From positions 94,608,339-94,672,338 of the forward strand of contig NC_132878.1 in NCBI RefSeq assembly GCF_030463535.1: a stretch of 64,000 nucleotides of DNA. Reading direction: 5' to 3'. Origin of the DNA: Salminus brasiliensis (Eukaryota > Chordata > Actinopteri > Characiformes > Bryconidae). Numbering within the stretch: position 1 is the first letter of the stretch; every line of letters starts with the position of its first letter. This document shows positions 36,968 through 49,982 of this stretch, piece after piece. A program made the translations under genes and the position numbers. The notes beneath the pieces were generated by a model. That model had not been told where the DNA came from. It was given only the letters and a program-made list of their open reading frames with translations, and searched no databases.

Positions 36968-38752
36968 TGTCCATAAAGGCACAGTAGCAGAAACAGCCTG
37001 TTTAAATCTTGTAAATTTTGCTGCCTATAAAACATTTTCTAATTACTGATGATGTCACCATGCACCAGTGGGCGGTTCACTATAGTTTTAACCAATGATA
37101 TTATGTCCGACCTTTCCCCATCCACCAGTCATTGAGAGGGAATGCTCAGCTAGCCCAGAGACCCTCTCTGATTAGGTTCCAAGCCCTAATCTGTGCTGGA
37201 ATGCTATATATACAGATTCTCATAGAATTTAAAGGGAAAAAATGGCAATAAGTTTAATTTCCAATTTTTTTTTTTTATTAATCCAAGACGCTGGTCTGGA
37301 GCTAGCCATGCTAACAAACACTACACATCAACAGTCACCTAAATGCTTTCTGAAAAGCCCACACTCTGCTCAAATTGCACCCAGGTCTTCGTTAAGGTCA
37401 GGTCTTCGCACAGACTTGGTAGTGTTGCACCGTATGACTTTACTGTGAACTGTAAACATTAAGGTGCATCTGACCACTAGGGGCACTAGCCATCTTAGAC
37501 AGCAGGAGTCATACTGCACCCTAAAAACCACACCCGCAAGTCCTCACCACCCCAGTGACGTTTCGGCACAGTTTGAGAGGCCTGAGACAAGCTATTAGAC
37601 AAGCTAATTGAGCTCTAAACTATAGAAGCGAAATTCGGACACCAAACGTCTTGGCTGACTGAGTACATCTGGGGTAAAGTGCGACATTTTGTAGATTTGA
37701 TTCTTTGCCCAACTTCACCTTTAAGCGTTTGTGTATCTCTGGAATTAACAAACCGAATCGTGGCAGAATTAGAGATCAGTGAGTCATTTTCGAAAGAATC
37801 AAATAGTTCTGTGTTTAGAGATATACACCCCTAGATGCAGCCAAAGCAGCCTTAAAGTACCAGTGATTTCTCCTGCTGCTTGTGTCCATACAGATTTAAA
37901 ACACAGGCAATGCGAATGTGCGAATTCCCCCTCCCTCTGCCGCAGCGGGTGGACGGATGGTTCATGCGCTGGGAACGATTCACAGGGCTTCTTTTTTTTT
38001 GTTGTTTGTTTCTGAACCAAATATGAATCGATTGATCGGAGGAGTCAGTTCGCCTCTCCGGGCACCAGGGGGCAGTGCCAAATCACGCCGGCCTTCTTTT
38101 TTATGAGCCGCTTGGATGTTCTTTATGTAAATAGCAGTTTCACACGTTGTTCGTCTGTGGTCTTTATGCAGTGCTGAGTAGAAGCTAACTGAATCGCTCT
38201 GAACGACTGAAGGAAAAGTGAATCATTTCAGAAGGTTTTCAGAAGGCATTGTTTCACTGGTTACTTATTTTCACTCAAGGAAAATCCACAGCCATGGCCT
38301 GGTGACTCAGTCGAGCCGAGTGCTTTTATTAAATGCTTTTTAACCAAATTTCAAATGCGAAAAGCAATTCAAAGCAATTTCCTGTAAGGATGGAGAATGT
38401 GCTATTAGGCTTTTAGAGCCTTTTAAGAAACATCAGTGACGTATTTCACCTAAAAACACCTGGAGGAACCATTTTTTTCATGATTTGGAGATGATTTGTG
38501 CTCATTTTTCCTATTTAGCCTTGCATTAGTACGCACATTTCACATTACATGATTTGAAACTTAATTAGAATAAGTAGAATAAAAAAAAAATCAGGAATAT
38601 ATTTTACAATTTCAATTCAATTTTAGCTTATTTATACTTTTAAAAAACAAAAAATGTGGAAATGTGGAAATATAACCTGAGAAATCATGTAGATGATAAG
38701 ATTAGATCACTGTAAGTCCATATTAAGACCAGCATGAACAAAATAAGGGGGC

Positions 38753-39114
38753 ATTAAAGGGGCACCCCGGGCTAAAACTAGCATTCGGTATGTATGTATT
38801 CAGTTTTGCGTCCATTAGCTTCACTGGATTCATAGTTTTATGTCTTATATTTCTCATATTCTCATGTGTGCTTCCGCACTACAGTTCCCAGCATGCTTTG
38901 TGCAAATACTGTACGCCATACTACCAGTCCTGCAAACCTATAAACAGTAAAACCAGAGAAACGGATCATGTAGGGTGGTCTCTTCATTTTTTTCTGTGAG
39001 CTTCCTGCTCTAGAAACTGTGGCGCCGCTGTAAGACACCAGTATGCATGTATGTTTACCACTAAAGTATCCATGGTAACCTTTGATCTAGTTTGGCTGGA
39101 GTGCTCCTTTAATA
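38753..39114. mobile_element. possible foldback MITE (ttaaaggggcacccc ends)
   Basis: Left ttaaaggggcacccc and right gagtgctcctttaa are approximate inverted complements about 360 bases apart. No coding content. Confidence 0.45.
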
Positions 39115-39698
39115 GTAGGCAGGTTTTCAGGAATTGCTTGTAATATTAATATGAATATTTATTAATATTACTCATAAGCTTTTTTTTTTTGTTATTGAAT
39201 TTAGAGATATAAGTCGATACAAGTAACATAACTTAGATGTTTATTTCAGCTTTTCAAGCCATTAAATGATAAATAATATACTTTATTTCTTTGCAGTAAC
39301 TCATTAAATGCTTCACCTCAGGATCTGATACCTACTTCACAGAAATGCAGCATTTATTATATTTATTATTAATTTTTATTATTTATTAGTTATTAGATTT
39401 AAGCTTGTGCAGCCTCGTTTTAGAATGATTTACAGCTCCTTCCATCATTCTGATCGCATTGGAAATAGGACTATCATCATATAAGCATTGTTTTATGGTT
39501 ATATCTGCAAAAAACAATTGATATTATTTAAATCTATTATTGAGTCCAACCTTTTGAGTGAGGTTAATATGGTTTGATATAGAATCATTTATTTTAAATA
39601 TGGATTAGCAGAGATTTAAAGATTTAATTAGAATATATGTTTTAATGGTAGATAGATAGGTAGACATGGGGTCTATAACAGCATGTGTGATGGTACAG

Positions 39699-40368
39699 GT
39701 TAAAGGGGAATGCCTCAGATCATTACTTTGGTCATAATAAATCATTTTTATTTATAATCAAAGTCGTTCAGAGTGGGTTTGGTGTGAAACGCTCCATTTT
39801 AGAGAAAATTATCAAAGCAGAAGTTGAGAAACTCACCGACTCTGTCTTTACAGTGTTAGTGAATGAAACCAGGCGTCTGAAAACTTTACCCCCTCTAAAA
39901 GCCCCCTCAAACTAAAGCTACTACCCCAAATTTGTTATGAATATGGTACCTGACAGCTGAGTCATCATTTACCATAGTTTTACAAAGGTCTTGGCGTAAA
40001 TTCTGGCTTTAAATCCATTCATGGTAGAGGGATACATGCAGGGTGTGGCATGGCAAACTAGTCCCCCTCGTTATTTTTCCTTACTGTTTTCAGATGTACC
40101 TCTTTTTTTATTAAGAAATGAATTAGGATATTATTACATATGAAACTTAGAAGATATGTTTTGTCCACTTGGTGGATTTGGATAGTAAATTAAATGGCTA
40201 TATTAGAGTTGTAGTAATGGCGACGCCTGGTTTCATTCACCACCACTGAGTCTGTGAGTTTCTCTAGAACGGGGCGATTCTCAGCAAGCAAACTTCGAAG
40301 GAAAGTTTACATCTCAACCACTGACATTTGCTGCAATTTTGAAGGCTGGATGGAGTTCCCCTTTAAGC
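39699..40368. mobile_element. foldback MITE with long inverted arms
   Basis: Starts ttaaaggggaa and ends ttcccctttaa. The arms pair again further in: gtgaatgaaaccaggcgtct (about 39861) against the inverted copy near 40221-40240. Related single arms occur at about 21755, 51550, 52690-52855 and 61868. Confidence 0.6.
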
Positions 40369-40587
40369 GCATCTTACAGTGTTGTGCAAAAGTGAGTTAG
40401 CAGTCGCTTCACCTTCTCTTCTTTGCTTCCTCTTCTCACAACTTGTTCCTACGTCTGAAATGTTCTGAGGAAACAGGTGGCGGGCGTCAGTCACGTACGA
40501 CTGTATCAACACCACTGCACTAATTACCAGCGAGCTAAATTCAGCGGCTTTATTAAACAAGGGAGCGGGGTGGCCTACGCTGCCTCA

Positions 40588-40670
40588 GAGAGAGAGCGAG
40601 AGAGCGAGAGAGAGAGAGCGAGAGAGAGAGAGAGAGAGAGAGGAAGAGAGAGAGAGAGAGGGAGGAAGAG
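40588..40670. repeat. GA microsatellite
   Basis: Nearly uninterrupted ga/gaga text with a few cga units. Confidence 0.95.
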
Positions 40671-40997
40671 TGTGTGTTCTTCTAAAATCAAAGGGTGTGT
40701 GAGCCCCACCACTGTGCACAAACAAGCCCCATCACTCTGAATGTCAGGCCCGCGTGCTGCTCGCCCACTGAAATTTACATCCGGCCTGTCAGTCAGGCGG
40801 GTAAGTGGGGTGGGGGGGGTTATGGGGGGGAGGGGGTGAGCCGCGGCACGTTGGCAGAGAGCTGTTTGTTTGGATTCATTCAGAGCAGCAAAGCTGGGCT
40901 GTAGCGCCGGCAGCCTCGCCGCTCTTTTGTCAGATAAATGTGCTGGATTGCTGCTCGCTGTTTAATGGGGACGAGTCAGTCAGTCAGTCAGTCGAGC

Positions 40998-41000
40998 CCA

Positions 41001-41031
<31 letters not shown>

Positions 41032-42395
41032 CTCTCGCTCACCTCCTTCTCTCTCACTGTTTCTCTTCTTTTCTATTTCTGTCTTTTCTCCTCCCTCTCT
41101 TCTTCTTCTCCTTCTTTGTAATTTCTCTCACTCTCTCTCTCTTTCTTCTATCTTTTTCTCTTCCTCTCTCTCTCTGTTATGCTCTCCTCTTAAGACTCTC
41201 TCTCCTTCTTTCTTTGCCTTTTATCTATTTCTCTCTCCTTTCATCTCCCCTTCTTTCTCTCTCTTCCTCCCTTTTATCTCTCCCTTTCTCTCTCTCTTCC
41301 TCCCTCACATCTCCCCTTTTTTCTCGCTGCCCCTCCCTTTCATCTCTCCTTCTTTATCTCTTCCTCTCTTTTATCTCACATTCTTTCTCTCTCTTCCTCC
41401 CTTTCATCTCTCCTTCTTTCTCTCTCATCCTCCCTTTTATCTCTCCTTCTTTCTCTCTCTTACTCCCTTTTATCTCTCCTTCTGTCTCTCTTTTCCTTCC
41501 TCACATCTCACCTTTTTTCTCGCCGTCCCCCTTTCATCTCCCCTGCTTTTTTTCTTCCTCCCTTTCATCTCTCCTTCTTTCTCTCTTCCTCCCTTTCATC
41601 TCTCCTTCTTTCTCTCTTCCTCCCTCACATCTCCCCTTTTTTCTCGCCGCCCCCCCTTCATCTCCCATGCTTTATCTCTTTCTCCCTTTCATCTCACATT
41701 CTTTCTCTCTTCTCCCGTCATTCTCTTTCTTCTTCTTCCTCTTTTATCTCTCCTTCTCTGTCACTCACCCTCCCTTTTATCTCTTTCTCTCACTTCCTCC
41801 CTTTTATCTCTCCTTTCTCTCACTCTTTCTCCCTCTTATCTCACCTTTTGTCTCTCTTCCTCCCTTTTATCTCTCTTCCTGGTTCTCTTCCCTCCTCTTA
41901 TCTCACTTTCGTTCTCTCTCTTCCTCCATCACATCTCACCTTTTTTCTCGCCGCCCACTCCCTTTCATCTCCCCTGCATCTCCCTTTTTATCTCACATTC
42001 TTTCGCTCTTCTCCCGTCAATCTCTTTCTTCTTCTTCTTCCTCTTTTATCTCTCCTTCTCTGCCACTCACCCTCCCTTTTATCTCTTTTTCTATTTCTCT
42101 CTTTTCGTTCCTTTTTCTCACCTTCTTTCTCCCTCTCATCTCACTTTTTTCTCGCTTTCTCACTTTCATTTGCCCTTCTTTTTCTCTTCCTCCCTTTTAT
42201 CTCTCTTCCTGGCTCTCTTCCCTCCTCTCCTTTTATCTCTCCTTCTTTCTCTCTTGCTCCCTTTTATCTTTCTCTCTGTTTCTTTCAACTTTTTTCCCCT
42301 CCTTTCTCTCACTCCTCCTCCCTTTTATCTCTCTCTTCCTTCATTCCTCTCCCTGTTGCTCTCTCGTTCTCTCTCTCTCTCTCTCTCTCTGTTAA
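40998..42395. repeat. 1.4-kb pyrimidine-only minisatellite (ttcctcccttttatctctcc)
   Basis: Tandem units of roughly 30-40 bases with core cctcccttttatctctcctt + ctttctctct. The plus strand has almost no purine other than the a of atct. Long open frames in all three plus frames are low complexity Ser/Leu/Phe text and not genes. Confidence 0.95.
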
Positions 42396-42585
42396 TCGGC
42401 CCTCAGCTCTCCAGCACCCTCCAGGTCTCTGTGTTCGTATCTGTGTATTATTGATGTGTACGTGCGTCAGTGTGTGTGTGTGTGTTTGTTTGTGTATGCA
42501 TGTTGTGTGTGTGATTGTATGCATTCTCTGGCCTTTTCATGACAAGACATGATTGTTCATGATCTACTTCAGCCTGACCCCTATA

Positions 42586-42601
42586 CACACACACACACAC
42601 G

Positions 42602-42641
<40 letters not shown>
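42586..42641. repeat. CA then TA microsatellite
   Basis: Run of ac dinucleotides followed directly by ta dinucleotides. Confidence 0.95.
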
Positions 42642-42647
<6 letters not shown>

Positions 42648-43405
42648 CACAGTAAATGTTGAGTCTGTCATCAGCAGCCCTGTCAGGAAAAAAATAAAAC
42701 ATTAAAAATACAGAAACAGCCCAGAACATCGTCTTCCACCTGGACAGACTGTGTGTGCCGTGCTCCGATGTTCCTGGCGATGGCGCTCCGTGGCTCTGGG
42801 TTCAGGGTGTCCGTTTGTCACCTTTTCATTCTTTTCTTTTCTCTTTTTTTTGGTGTGTGTACTGTTTTACTTTCCTTCTGAATCCATAAAGGAGAGAAAA
42901 TCCGTGCAGGAATTAAATGGAAGGGGAGGAAATAAAAGTGAACTTGGTTTTTAACACAACCCGTCACCCGTGTGTTTGTTGTTCCCAGCTCGCAGAGACA
43001 GGAAAGGCTCAGCGGTGGTGTAACAGATGAGTTGCTTCAGACATGCTGTGACAGTTGCTATTTCTTTGTATTTCCTTTGAAAGACAAATAATGCAACGCT
43101 GCTGAACGGCACAGATGCAGAACATGCTCTCGGGCCTCTGCTGCTGCTGAGAGGCGACGAGCCTTCGCACCACGTATCCAATGGCCTTCATAACCACTGA
43201 GAGTGATGTAATGACCAAAGCCTGACCTCGCTCAGGCCCTCAGACTTCAGAAACGGAAGCTGGGCTGGCTGGAGTCTCACGTCTTTAGAAGACAAATTAA
43301 GCTCTGTCTGTCAGATGCAGCATTAGCATTAGCATTGTGGTACAGTCTTCAGAACAAGCAAGGCTCCAGCATCTGATCTGATACATATGGTGCCTTGTTG
43401 ACAAA

Positions 43406-43852
43406 TACAATATGTGTCCAAATGTTTGTGGACACCTATTAAAGCTTGAACCCATTGTTGACATAGATATGCTAATACACACACGGAGAGCTAGTCCCTG
43501 TAGAGAGGTACTCCCAATAGAACAGGACTCTACATTAACCTGCTGCCTAATGCCAGCCGTGGGCTAGTAGAGGGGTATAAAGCCCCCCAGCAGCAGCATT
43601 GAGGAGCTGTGGAGCAGTGGAAGGACTGCTGTGTTCTCTGGAATGATGGACAGACTTGGGGATCTCACTAAAACTCTTGTTGCTGAATGCAATCAAACCC
43701 TCACAGCAATGCGTCTCCAAAATCCAGTAGAAAGCCTTCTTCCCTGGACAGTAGAGACAGTTACTCCAACAAAAGCAGGATCAGCTCTTTTTAATACCCT
43801 TGATTTCGGAAGAAATTAGCTGGTGTCCCAATACTTTTGGCCATTTAGTGTT
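43406..43852 (+). mobile_element. Tc1-type MITE
   Basis: Left end tatgtgtccaaatgtttgtg and right end ggtgtcccaatacttttggc, about 450 bases apart. Same internal sequence as 36488-36967. Confidence 0.8.
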
Positions 43853-44149
43853 TCTCTACCTGAGAAATGCAGTTCTCGTAAGTATTCAGCTCCTGCAGTC
43901 TGGACGCTACATGAAATACTTGATATATCACAGATTAGAGATGTTACCCTAAAGAGGACACTATGGGTGGGGGTGGTTGGGGGGGGGCAGCTGTGGCCTT
44001 GGCAGCCCTAGGACGACAGGAAGGAGAATGGGAAGGAACAGTTTTTGTTCTTCCTCAACATGATTAAGGTCCCCTTGTGCATGATACGTAACCCCCAATT
44101 GCTCCCCAGGTGATGAGGTGCTTGCCCACTGCTCTAGATATTTGCTCTC

Positions 44150-44470
44150 ACCCCCAATTCACTCACTGAACTCCAGTGTAACTGTGAAGCATGGGGGTGG
44201 TCATGTCAAGACCCAAGAGGTAATTAGATCTAAAGGTATAGACTGGGATTTCCAAGTGAGGATCAACTGCAGTCACCCAGGCCACTCTTCGTTGAAACTC
44301 AACATTGGAGAACGTAGGAGACGTGTGGGGGAAGCCATAAAGGGACCAACAATCACTTTGAAGGAGCTACAGAGTTCAGTGGCTGAGACTGGAGTACAGG
44401 TGCACCAGTCAGCGTTATCAGGAGCTCGCTGAATGACTGGCCTGTATGGGAGGATGGCTCTAAAGAAGCA
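44150..44470 (+). pseudogene. transposase-like relic
   Basis: Contains VKHGGGHV-like text (near 44190), typical of Tc1-family transposases, and a conserved-looking tail GVQVHQSALSGAR near 44390-44430. Broken and partial. Confidence 0.4.
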
Positions 44471-44509
44471 TTACTTTTATACTGCATCCCAATTTGGATC
44501 GCCAGTTAT

Positions 44510-44760
44510 TTAGTTGGATCGCACACCTCCCCTGGCACATGCACAGCCGGCTAGAAGCTCTTTTTCCGAACTGCCATTGCTGCAATATCACCAGGCAACC
44601 AACGGGCTCGGAGGAAAGCGCTGTGTACCCGGTTCTGATGCATCGGCCAGCAGATGTCAGCGCCTCAGGAGAGAGCAAGGCTAATTGTGCCCTTTCGGAG
44701 GCCTGGCTGCCGATGGCTAGCAGCATGACCAAGATTAGTGACAGAGGGGCGGTAGTGTCA
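44510..44760 (-). repeat. SINE-like repeat, inverted copy
   Basis: Inverted relative of 26735-26995: shared words (in reverse) include cagcagcc/gcacaatt/ctttcctcc. Confidence 0.5.
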
Positions 44761-45017
44761 AGCCAAGTGGTTTAACTATAATTTCTGATTACTCTGGTAA
44801 ATAACGGTGCTTTGCCATAGAGGGACCCCTCTACCATAAAGAAAGACAAGGCAAGAACCTTCTAAAGATCTTAAACTTTAAAAAGTCATCAAAAATGTTC
44901 ACGTTGTTGTCGTGGTGATGCTTTTCCTCAGCAGGGAACGGGCTAAACTAAAGGACCACTGGATGGAAGGATGGATGCATGGTGCAAAATACAGGGAGAT
45001 ATCACTCCCTGTATGTG

Positions 45018-45206
45018 GTTGGTGTGGCGCAACAGATAACACCATCTATCTGCCAGTGAGCTATTACACCATGTGGGAGACTGGGGTTCAGTTCCTGGTC
45101 TGGGGGACTTTTACACTTTACACTATATTGCCCCACATCTGTAACATGAGTGACTCTGGAAGTCGATCTGGATAAGAGCATCAGCTAAATGTCATAAATG
45201 TAAATC
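45018..45206 (+). repeat. tRNA-like SINE, single unit
   Basis: Reads ggtgtggcgcaacagataac, then a degenerate B-box (ggttcagttcc) and the tail gatctggataagagcatcag + ctaaatgt. Same family as 28518-28965. Confidence 0.65.
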
Positions 45207-46282
45207 TCAAGACTAGAGATTAATGCACTTAGAGATGCACCAAGCAATAATCTGTTGACCAGAAAGCTACTTTTCCGCATTTACACTTGCACCACACGAG
45301 GGCGCCAGCAGCTCAAAAGCAGCTACACATACACCATGGCTGTGATGGAAATGGCTCCCTATAGACCTTTTAACAGAGCGCTCCCCAGTCTTCAGCGTTC
45401 CTCAGAAAGCTTCATCAGGCCTTCATAAAGCTTTAACGTGGACGAAAGGCTATTATGTCTTTGCACAAAAGGTCAAAACATTTACGTCTGCCGTAGTGTG
45501 GTGTTCATCCACTACGTCCGTGTAAACTTTAGGAAACCTGCAATGACAGCAATCACCAACAGAAAGCATAAGCACCCTCAAAAGCCTTGTGCCCTTGTCA
45601 TTGCGACAGAGCTAGCCAGGTCTAAAAAGAATGTATGATAAATATCCTCTGAAATTATTAAGTAATAAGTCAGAGAAAGAATATAATATTAAGAGTGTAA
45701 GGGTGTGGCTGTCATGGTTGTCTACCAGTACAACCTGGAGCGGATCTGCATTCCCTCTCAAAGCTGGTGGAAGCTCACCCCAGTACACTGAAAGGTTCTG
45801 GCGGCTTGTTTTCTGACTCTGAAGGTGTTCTTTAAGAGCAGACTGGTTTGCGGTAGAAGCGCTAGCTGGACCAATCTGTGCAAGTGTCATTTCTAATCCA
45901 GGTGACTCCTTTTGCAAGGCACGGTTGTGGAGGGTTACAAATGCAGTGGGATGAATAATATGCAGATATGTTAGAGCAGTAGTCCAGCATCGCCTAAACA
46001 CTCTGCTCTTTTAGAGCTCAATATATTTTATTATCAACAGGGATGCTCCCATCCGGGTCGATCCAGCCATGTTTTAATCCCAGTGTAGTTCCGAATCTTC
46101 GTTAGTTTTTTACCATGATTATTGGAACACCATCTGGGGTCCTGATGGACATTATTGCCCAGCCAGCAGCAGTGCGGGCGGTTTTAAACCAGGCTAATGC
46201 TAATGCTAATATTGAATAGCCGTCTGCAGCAGCAGAAGTGGGAACGTTCTCAGAAGGTAAGGACCAGCCCCTCCGTACTTGA

Positions 46283-46520
46283 TGGCGATGGTCAAAAGCC
46301 GATCCGCACCAAGAACCCTTCCAGCTTCAAGTACGGCTCGGCTCGACCCGCCATCCTTTAAGATCCACGGAAGACGAGCATCCAGACTTTTTTCTGTCCT
46401 GCACCGAAGTGGTGGAACGAGCTTCCCCTGGGTGTCCGAACAGCAGAGTCCAACACTCGCTGTCCTCAAACCCAGACTGAAGACCCTCCTCTTCTGAGAG
46501 TACTTGGGTGAATAGCAGAG
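46283..46520 (+). pseudogene. 3' fragment of a non-LTR retrotransposon reverse transcriptase
   Basis: Near copy of 20519-20760, with the same frameshift between the [13 protein letters not shown] and [11 protein letters not shown] parts. The shared break suggests that both copies descend from an already broken source, or that the split lies in how the unit is framed. Confidence 0.6.
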
Positions 46521-46839
46521 TGGTCTCCTTATTGGCTTGTGTTTAATAGCGTCTGAACTTAGAGGATCTTTGAATTATTAGTCTATTGTCTACTGTCTTC
46601 AAACCCAGACTGAAGACCCTCCTTATCCGAGAGTATTTAGTGTCCAGAGTGTAGAGTGTGTAGAGTATCGTGTCGCCAGACTGACTTCTATGTTTAGTCG
46701 TAGCTAAGCTTAGAGGGGTCTTCTGGACTCTAGTCTATATAAACTAGCTAAGGGTATTTTCTGAGTCAACAGTAAAGCACTTCTATAAGCTGTTCTTGAG
46801 AAGAGCGTCTGCTAAACGCCTTCAGTGTAGATGTGAATG

Positions 46840-47252
46840 TGTGGGAACGTACCAGATCCTACGTACCAGATCCACTGGCAGCAGACCAGCCCCAGAGCGT
46901 GATGCTCCCGCCACCATGCTTAACAGTTTGTGCCTTTGAAGGCCTCACCGTTACTCCTCCAGACACATCTCTGGTCGTTGTGGCCCAACAGCTCAATCTT
47001 TGACCCTAAACTGTTCCTCCAGAAGGCTTCTTATTGGTCCATGTGGTTCAGCTGCAATCTTTTTACTTGAGCTTCATTGAGGTCATTTCCATATATGGGC
47101 CGCATGAACCGGACAGTGGTACTAGAGCATAAGCAGAACCTGTGCAACCATGTGGGACAGCAAAGTAACCACCTAAGATCAACCACCTAGCAACAAACAC
47201 CCTGGCAATCATCATACACTGCGTGTCCAAATGTTTGTGGACACCTCTTAGA
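46840..47252 (-). mobile_element. Tc1-like relic, left arm of an inverted duplication
   Basis: On the minus strand it matches 48300-48720 on the plus strand (shared words: gggccgcatgaaccggacag region, cacaacgaccagag, gtgtctggagg, ctggggctgg). It ends in a MITE-type terminus gtccaaatgtttgtggacac at about 47226-47247. Confidence 0.65.
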
Positions 47253-47828
47253 CTAATTTCTGAGTGCATGGGCGAAGCTATACAGGCTTTGTTTCCATAC
47301 AAACCAGGTATACCAAATTCAGCACTCCACCAAGGTTCAAGACATGTCTGTTGTCAAGCTTGTTTTTTCTGTTTTAGCATTGAAGCTACAAAAATAAACG
47401 ATTCGCTACAGAGGCATTTACACGCCGGGAGACCACGGAAGGATGCTGCCAATCATGACAGAAAACTGCTGAGCAGTGTTTAGGAGCGCTCTTCAGGATG
47501 TAGCTGAGACATGACAGACAGTGCTATTAAAAGAAAGACACACCAGTGTGACCTCAAGATGCAAATCGCTGAGAAGTCTGAGAACTGAGAAGTCATTAGT
47601 TGCAGGGTGTCCATGGGTTTCACAGCGGTCATCAAAGATCTGCACGCTCTAAACTCTTCGACAGCTTCATTTAGGGTCATTTGCATCTGCGACGGGAACT
47701 CCGATTCCCAGAACACCCAGGCGTAATCCGTGCCGACCAGACGTACTTTGTTGTACCCTATAGTGTCCCAAGTGGTTGGGAATTTTTTCACATGGTTGGT
47801 AGGGTTCTGCAAGCTAGTTGCTATGTCA

Positions 47829-48345
47829 TATGTACGGACAAAAGTATTGGGACACCTGCTCATTTATTGTTTTTTTCTGAAATCAATAATGTTAAAAAGA
47901 GCTGATCCTGCTTTTGTTGGAATCTCTACTGTCCAGGGAAGAAGCTAGATTTCGGAGGAGCATTGCTGTGAGGATTTGATTGACTGCATTCAGCGACAAG
48001 AGTCAGTTAGAGTTAGTGAGGTCAGAATGTTGGATGATGATCACCACCTCACCTCATCACCCCCAACTCCCCCCAAATGTACTGGATGGAGCACTAACCA
48101 TCCATCATTCCAGATGGATTCCAGATCTGCTCCACAGATCAATGCTGGGGGGCTTTATACCCCTCAAACCCATGCCTGGCATTAGGCAGCATGGTGCCAA
48201 TAGGTTAATGTACATCTGCTCCAGAGAGTCCTATTCTATTAGAAGTACTTCTTTGCAGACTAGACAGCAGCTGTGTGTGTACACTTATAGTAGCTGAAGG
48301 CATTCATTAGAAGGGGTGTCCACAAACATTTGGACATATAGTGTA
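47829..48345 (-). mobile_element. Tc1-type MITE
   Basis: Reverse orientation relative to 36488-36967: begins ggacaaaagtattgggacac and ends gtccacaaacatttggacat. Abuts the right arm of the inverted Tc1 relics. Confidence 0.8.
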
Positions 48346-48990
48346 TTATTGGTGCCAGGGAGTTATTAGGTGGCTGCTAGGATACTTTACTTTGCTGTCC
48401 CACATGGTTGCACAGGTGCTGCTAATGTTCTAGTACCACTGTCCAGTCCATGCGGCCCATATATGGAAATGACCTCATGTAAATCCACTGTTCAAAAACA
48501 AACTACAGATATAAATTTGCATATTCAGATTGCACCACTTGCCCCCTGGAGCCCTGGATGTTTTATGGTCAGATGATTCAAAAATCAAAGATTGAGCTGT
48601 TTGGCCACAACGACCAGAGTTGTGTCTGGAGGTGAGTAACGGTGAGGCCCCACAAACTGTAAAGCCTGGTGGTGGTAGCATCATGCTGTGGGGCTGGACT
48701 GCTGCCAGTGGGTGCTGCTACATTGCCTAAAGTGGATGAAAGAACAAAAAAGGAGGACTACCTCGGAATTCTTCAGCCTAACCTCAACCTACCTAACCTA
48801 ACCTCAAACCATCAACTGGACGCTTGAAGCTGGGACAGAATTGGGCGTTCCAACAGAACAGCGACCCCAAACACACCTCAACAACACAAAGGCGACTGTG
48901 GACTCTTCCTCCTGTGTGATCCCTATGACCTATCAAAAACATCACACATAATGTCAAACTTTTATACCAAATAAAGGTTATTTCCTAGCT
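48346..48990 (+). pseudogene. Tc1-like transposase relic, right arm of inverted duplication
   Basis: Translates in parts to VKPGGGSIMLWGWTAASG (about 48660-48715; the Tc1 GG..M.WG motif) and FQQNSDPKHTS-like text (about 48850-48885; the second catalytic D lies in DPKHT). Frame breaks and stops are present. Pairs with 46840-47252 as an inverted copy over about 400 bases. Confidence 0.7.
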
Positions 48991-49204
48991 AGGACTCCTT
49001 CCAAGCATTGGGCCTTCTCAGAGTAAATGGCCACCCAGCCCGACCTGCTGAAAGATTGCCTGCTGAGGTCCCCTCTACCTGCGTCAGACCAGCTGCCACC
49101 TAACAGCAGGCCCCGCCGCCACCACCACCCATGCCAGACCAGCTGCACACCCTCCTACCACTACTTGTCTGATGACCATTTGGCTGTCTTGGCTGTCTGC
49201 CACT

Positions 49205-49570
49205 ATTAATATCACCACTATTACCCATCATTACTCTGACCATCACTGCCATGACTATATTAAGTTCTACTACACCATTATTATTATATTATGATTATGA
49301 TCAGAACAGTTCAACAGTATCGATCGGCTTGGTGACTTTTATCAATAATTAATAAATAGTTCTGATCAGAGGAGGACGGGTCGGGTCCCCCTTGTGAGTC
49401 TTGGTTTCTCTCAAGGTTTCTTCCTCCAGCTCTGAGGGAGGTTCTCCTTGCCACTGTCGCCGTTGGGGCTCACTGGGGGTCTTGGATCCTTCATGTCTTC
49501 TTACGTTATTTTGTCTCTGTCTTTTACTAATTACTAATGATGTAAAGCTGCTCTATCACTATAAGAGCAG
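49205..49570 (-). repeat. dispersed fish repeat
   Basis: Third copy of the family at 22300-22560 and 29727-30000; contains ggtcccccttgtgagtcttg and ctccagctctgagggaggtt. Confidence 0.6.
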
Positions 49571-49982
49571 AGCTGTGAACAATGCTGCTCTATAAGGAAA
49601 GTCTTATGAAGATTTTGGTGAATTGGTGAATAAGGGCCTGTTGTTCTGAAATTGAACGCTGTGACTTTAACAGAGCATTTCTTTTTGGTGGAAACACTCG
49701 GCCTCATTAACACCCTGTTGTTCTCAGTGTTTCCAGGGCCTGCTCTCACAATGCTGACATGTACGTTTCCTGTGGTTCTCTCAACTCTCCAATAGACCAA
49801 TAGACCTGTTTCTTCTCCCCCAGTATTATGCAACAGCTGTCCATGAACACGTGAAGGCCAGAAGCTAGCTGGTTGAAGCCTCCTCCACAACATGCCAGAT
49901 GTTCTACATTAGACTCCTTAGAAAGTCGGGTCAGTGGCTAGAAACCAATAGATTTTTCGCTATGCTAAGGGGTCCTCCCACA

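Noticed and set aside
40805..42552. Very long open frames (up to 549 codons) on the plus strand
   Set aside because: They translate a pyrimidine-only tandem repeat in three frames at once, giving Ser/Leu/Phe text with no domain; this is composition, not coding.
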